The position numbers and the translations under genes were made by a program. This document shows positions 63,773-64,000 of a stretch of DNA of 64,000 bases, piece by piece. The notes below the pieces were generated by a model. The model was not told where the DNA came from. It worked only from the letters and a program-made list of their open reading frames with translations, and made no database searches. Source of the stretch: Dehalococcoidia bacterium (GTDB lineage: Bacteria > Chloroflexota > Dehalococcoidia > Bin125); contig JAJDWB010000010.1 in NCBI GenBank assembly GCA_022825855.1, forward strand, positions 223,651 to 287,650, read 5' to 3'. How positions within the stretch are numbered: the first letter of the stretch is position 1; the number at the start of each line of letters is the position of its first letter.

Positions 63773-64000
63773 CGATCCTCCCAACTTTGCCACCAGCAGC
63801 GACCTCAGCCGTCCCGCCAACCCCCGAAAACACGAGCCCCCTCCGGCTCCCTCTCCCTTTGGAGACCTGCGCGTAAGTGTGGTTTGGTGGGCGGCGCGGG
63901 TGTGGGGCGCGACGACGCGACTTGCCGGTCCGGCGGTTGGGTGAGCGGATGGGGTGTCGCGGCGGCGGCGGCGGCCGGGCGGCGCGACGGGCGGGCGGCT
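63773..64000. other. Non-coding tail of the window
   Basis: No convincing gene is seen on either strand. A truncated family B fragment (CTCCGGCTCCCTCTCCCTTTGG) lies at 63841-63862, followed by very GC-rich, G-heavy sequence. A gene could begin to the right of the window. Confidence 0.5.

Overview
The window is GC-rich (by eye around two thirds G+C) and densely coded. It reads like a chromosome segment of a free-living or symbiotic bacterium, most plausibly Chloroflexota (Dehalococcoidia/SAR202-like) or, less likely, an actinobacterial relative. The reasons are: a SUF Fe-S operon headed by SufR and using SufU; four different luciferase-like (LLM) flavin/F420 oxidoreductases; a type-2 isoleucyl-tRNA synthetase; and lipoproteins with Gln-rich stalks. 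The taxonomic call is inference. No rRNA, tRNA, CRISPR array, insertion sequence or prophage was recognised.

Layout. 0-14.5 kb is mostly core: a partial gene at the left edge, a 43-aa membrane ORF, mtaB-scpB-ylxP (coupled by ATGA overlaps), then on the other strand rpsT-adh-rodZ/PASTA-rimO, murJ, a zinc-ribbon protein, a hypothetical, ileS, yihY and proB. 14.5-20.4 kb is accessory: a secreted HExxH metallopeptidase with carboxypeptidase-regulatory-like repeats and visibly lower GC, an HTH protein and an alpha/beta hydrolase, all separated by palindromic repeat elements. 20.4-30 kb is catabolic: an SsuD-like monooxygenase paired with an arylsulfotransferase, a Tat-exported peptide/solute-binding lipoprotein with a Gln tract, an LLM enzyme, DegV, an acetoacetate-decarboxylase-like protein and an MFS carrier. 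30-36.7 kb is a complete suf operon (sufR-C-B-D-Rieske-S-U-T). 36.9-44.6 kb is mixed: an orphan haem-type ABC ATPase, MBL hydrolase, small Cys4 protein, AI-2E permease, CaCA exchanger, two crotonase enzymes, an EEP nuclease/phosphatase and hicBA.

44.6-55 kb holds the most unusual locus. Three adjacent LivJ-type binding lipoproteins, one of them a tandem fusion of two complete binding domains, face a convergent livG-livF-livH-livM set, giving four binding domains for one permease. livH lacks a normal start codon at the expected place and appears to start at ATA within an ATAG overlap with livF. 55-64 kb carries HIT, gpmA, an LLM enzyme, a malyl-CoA-lyase-like CoA ester lyase, a P-type ATPase and a znuABC-type metal uptake operon preceded by a perfect 10-bp inverted repeat.

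Intergenic space is marked by at least three families of small palindromic repeats. In one family the second stem changes sequence but keeps its pairing from copy to copy. In another, a 91-bp element has paired hairpins and terminal inverted repeats (REPIN-like).
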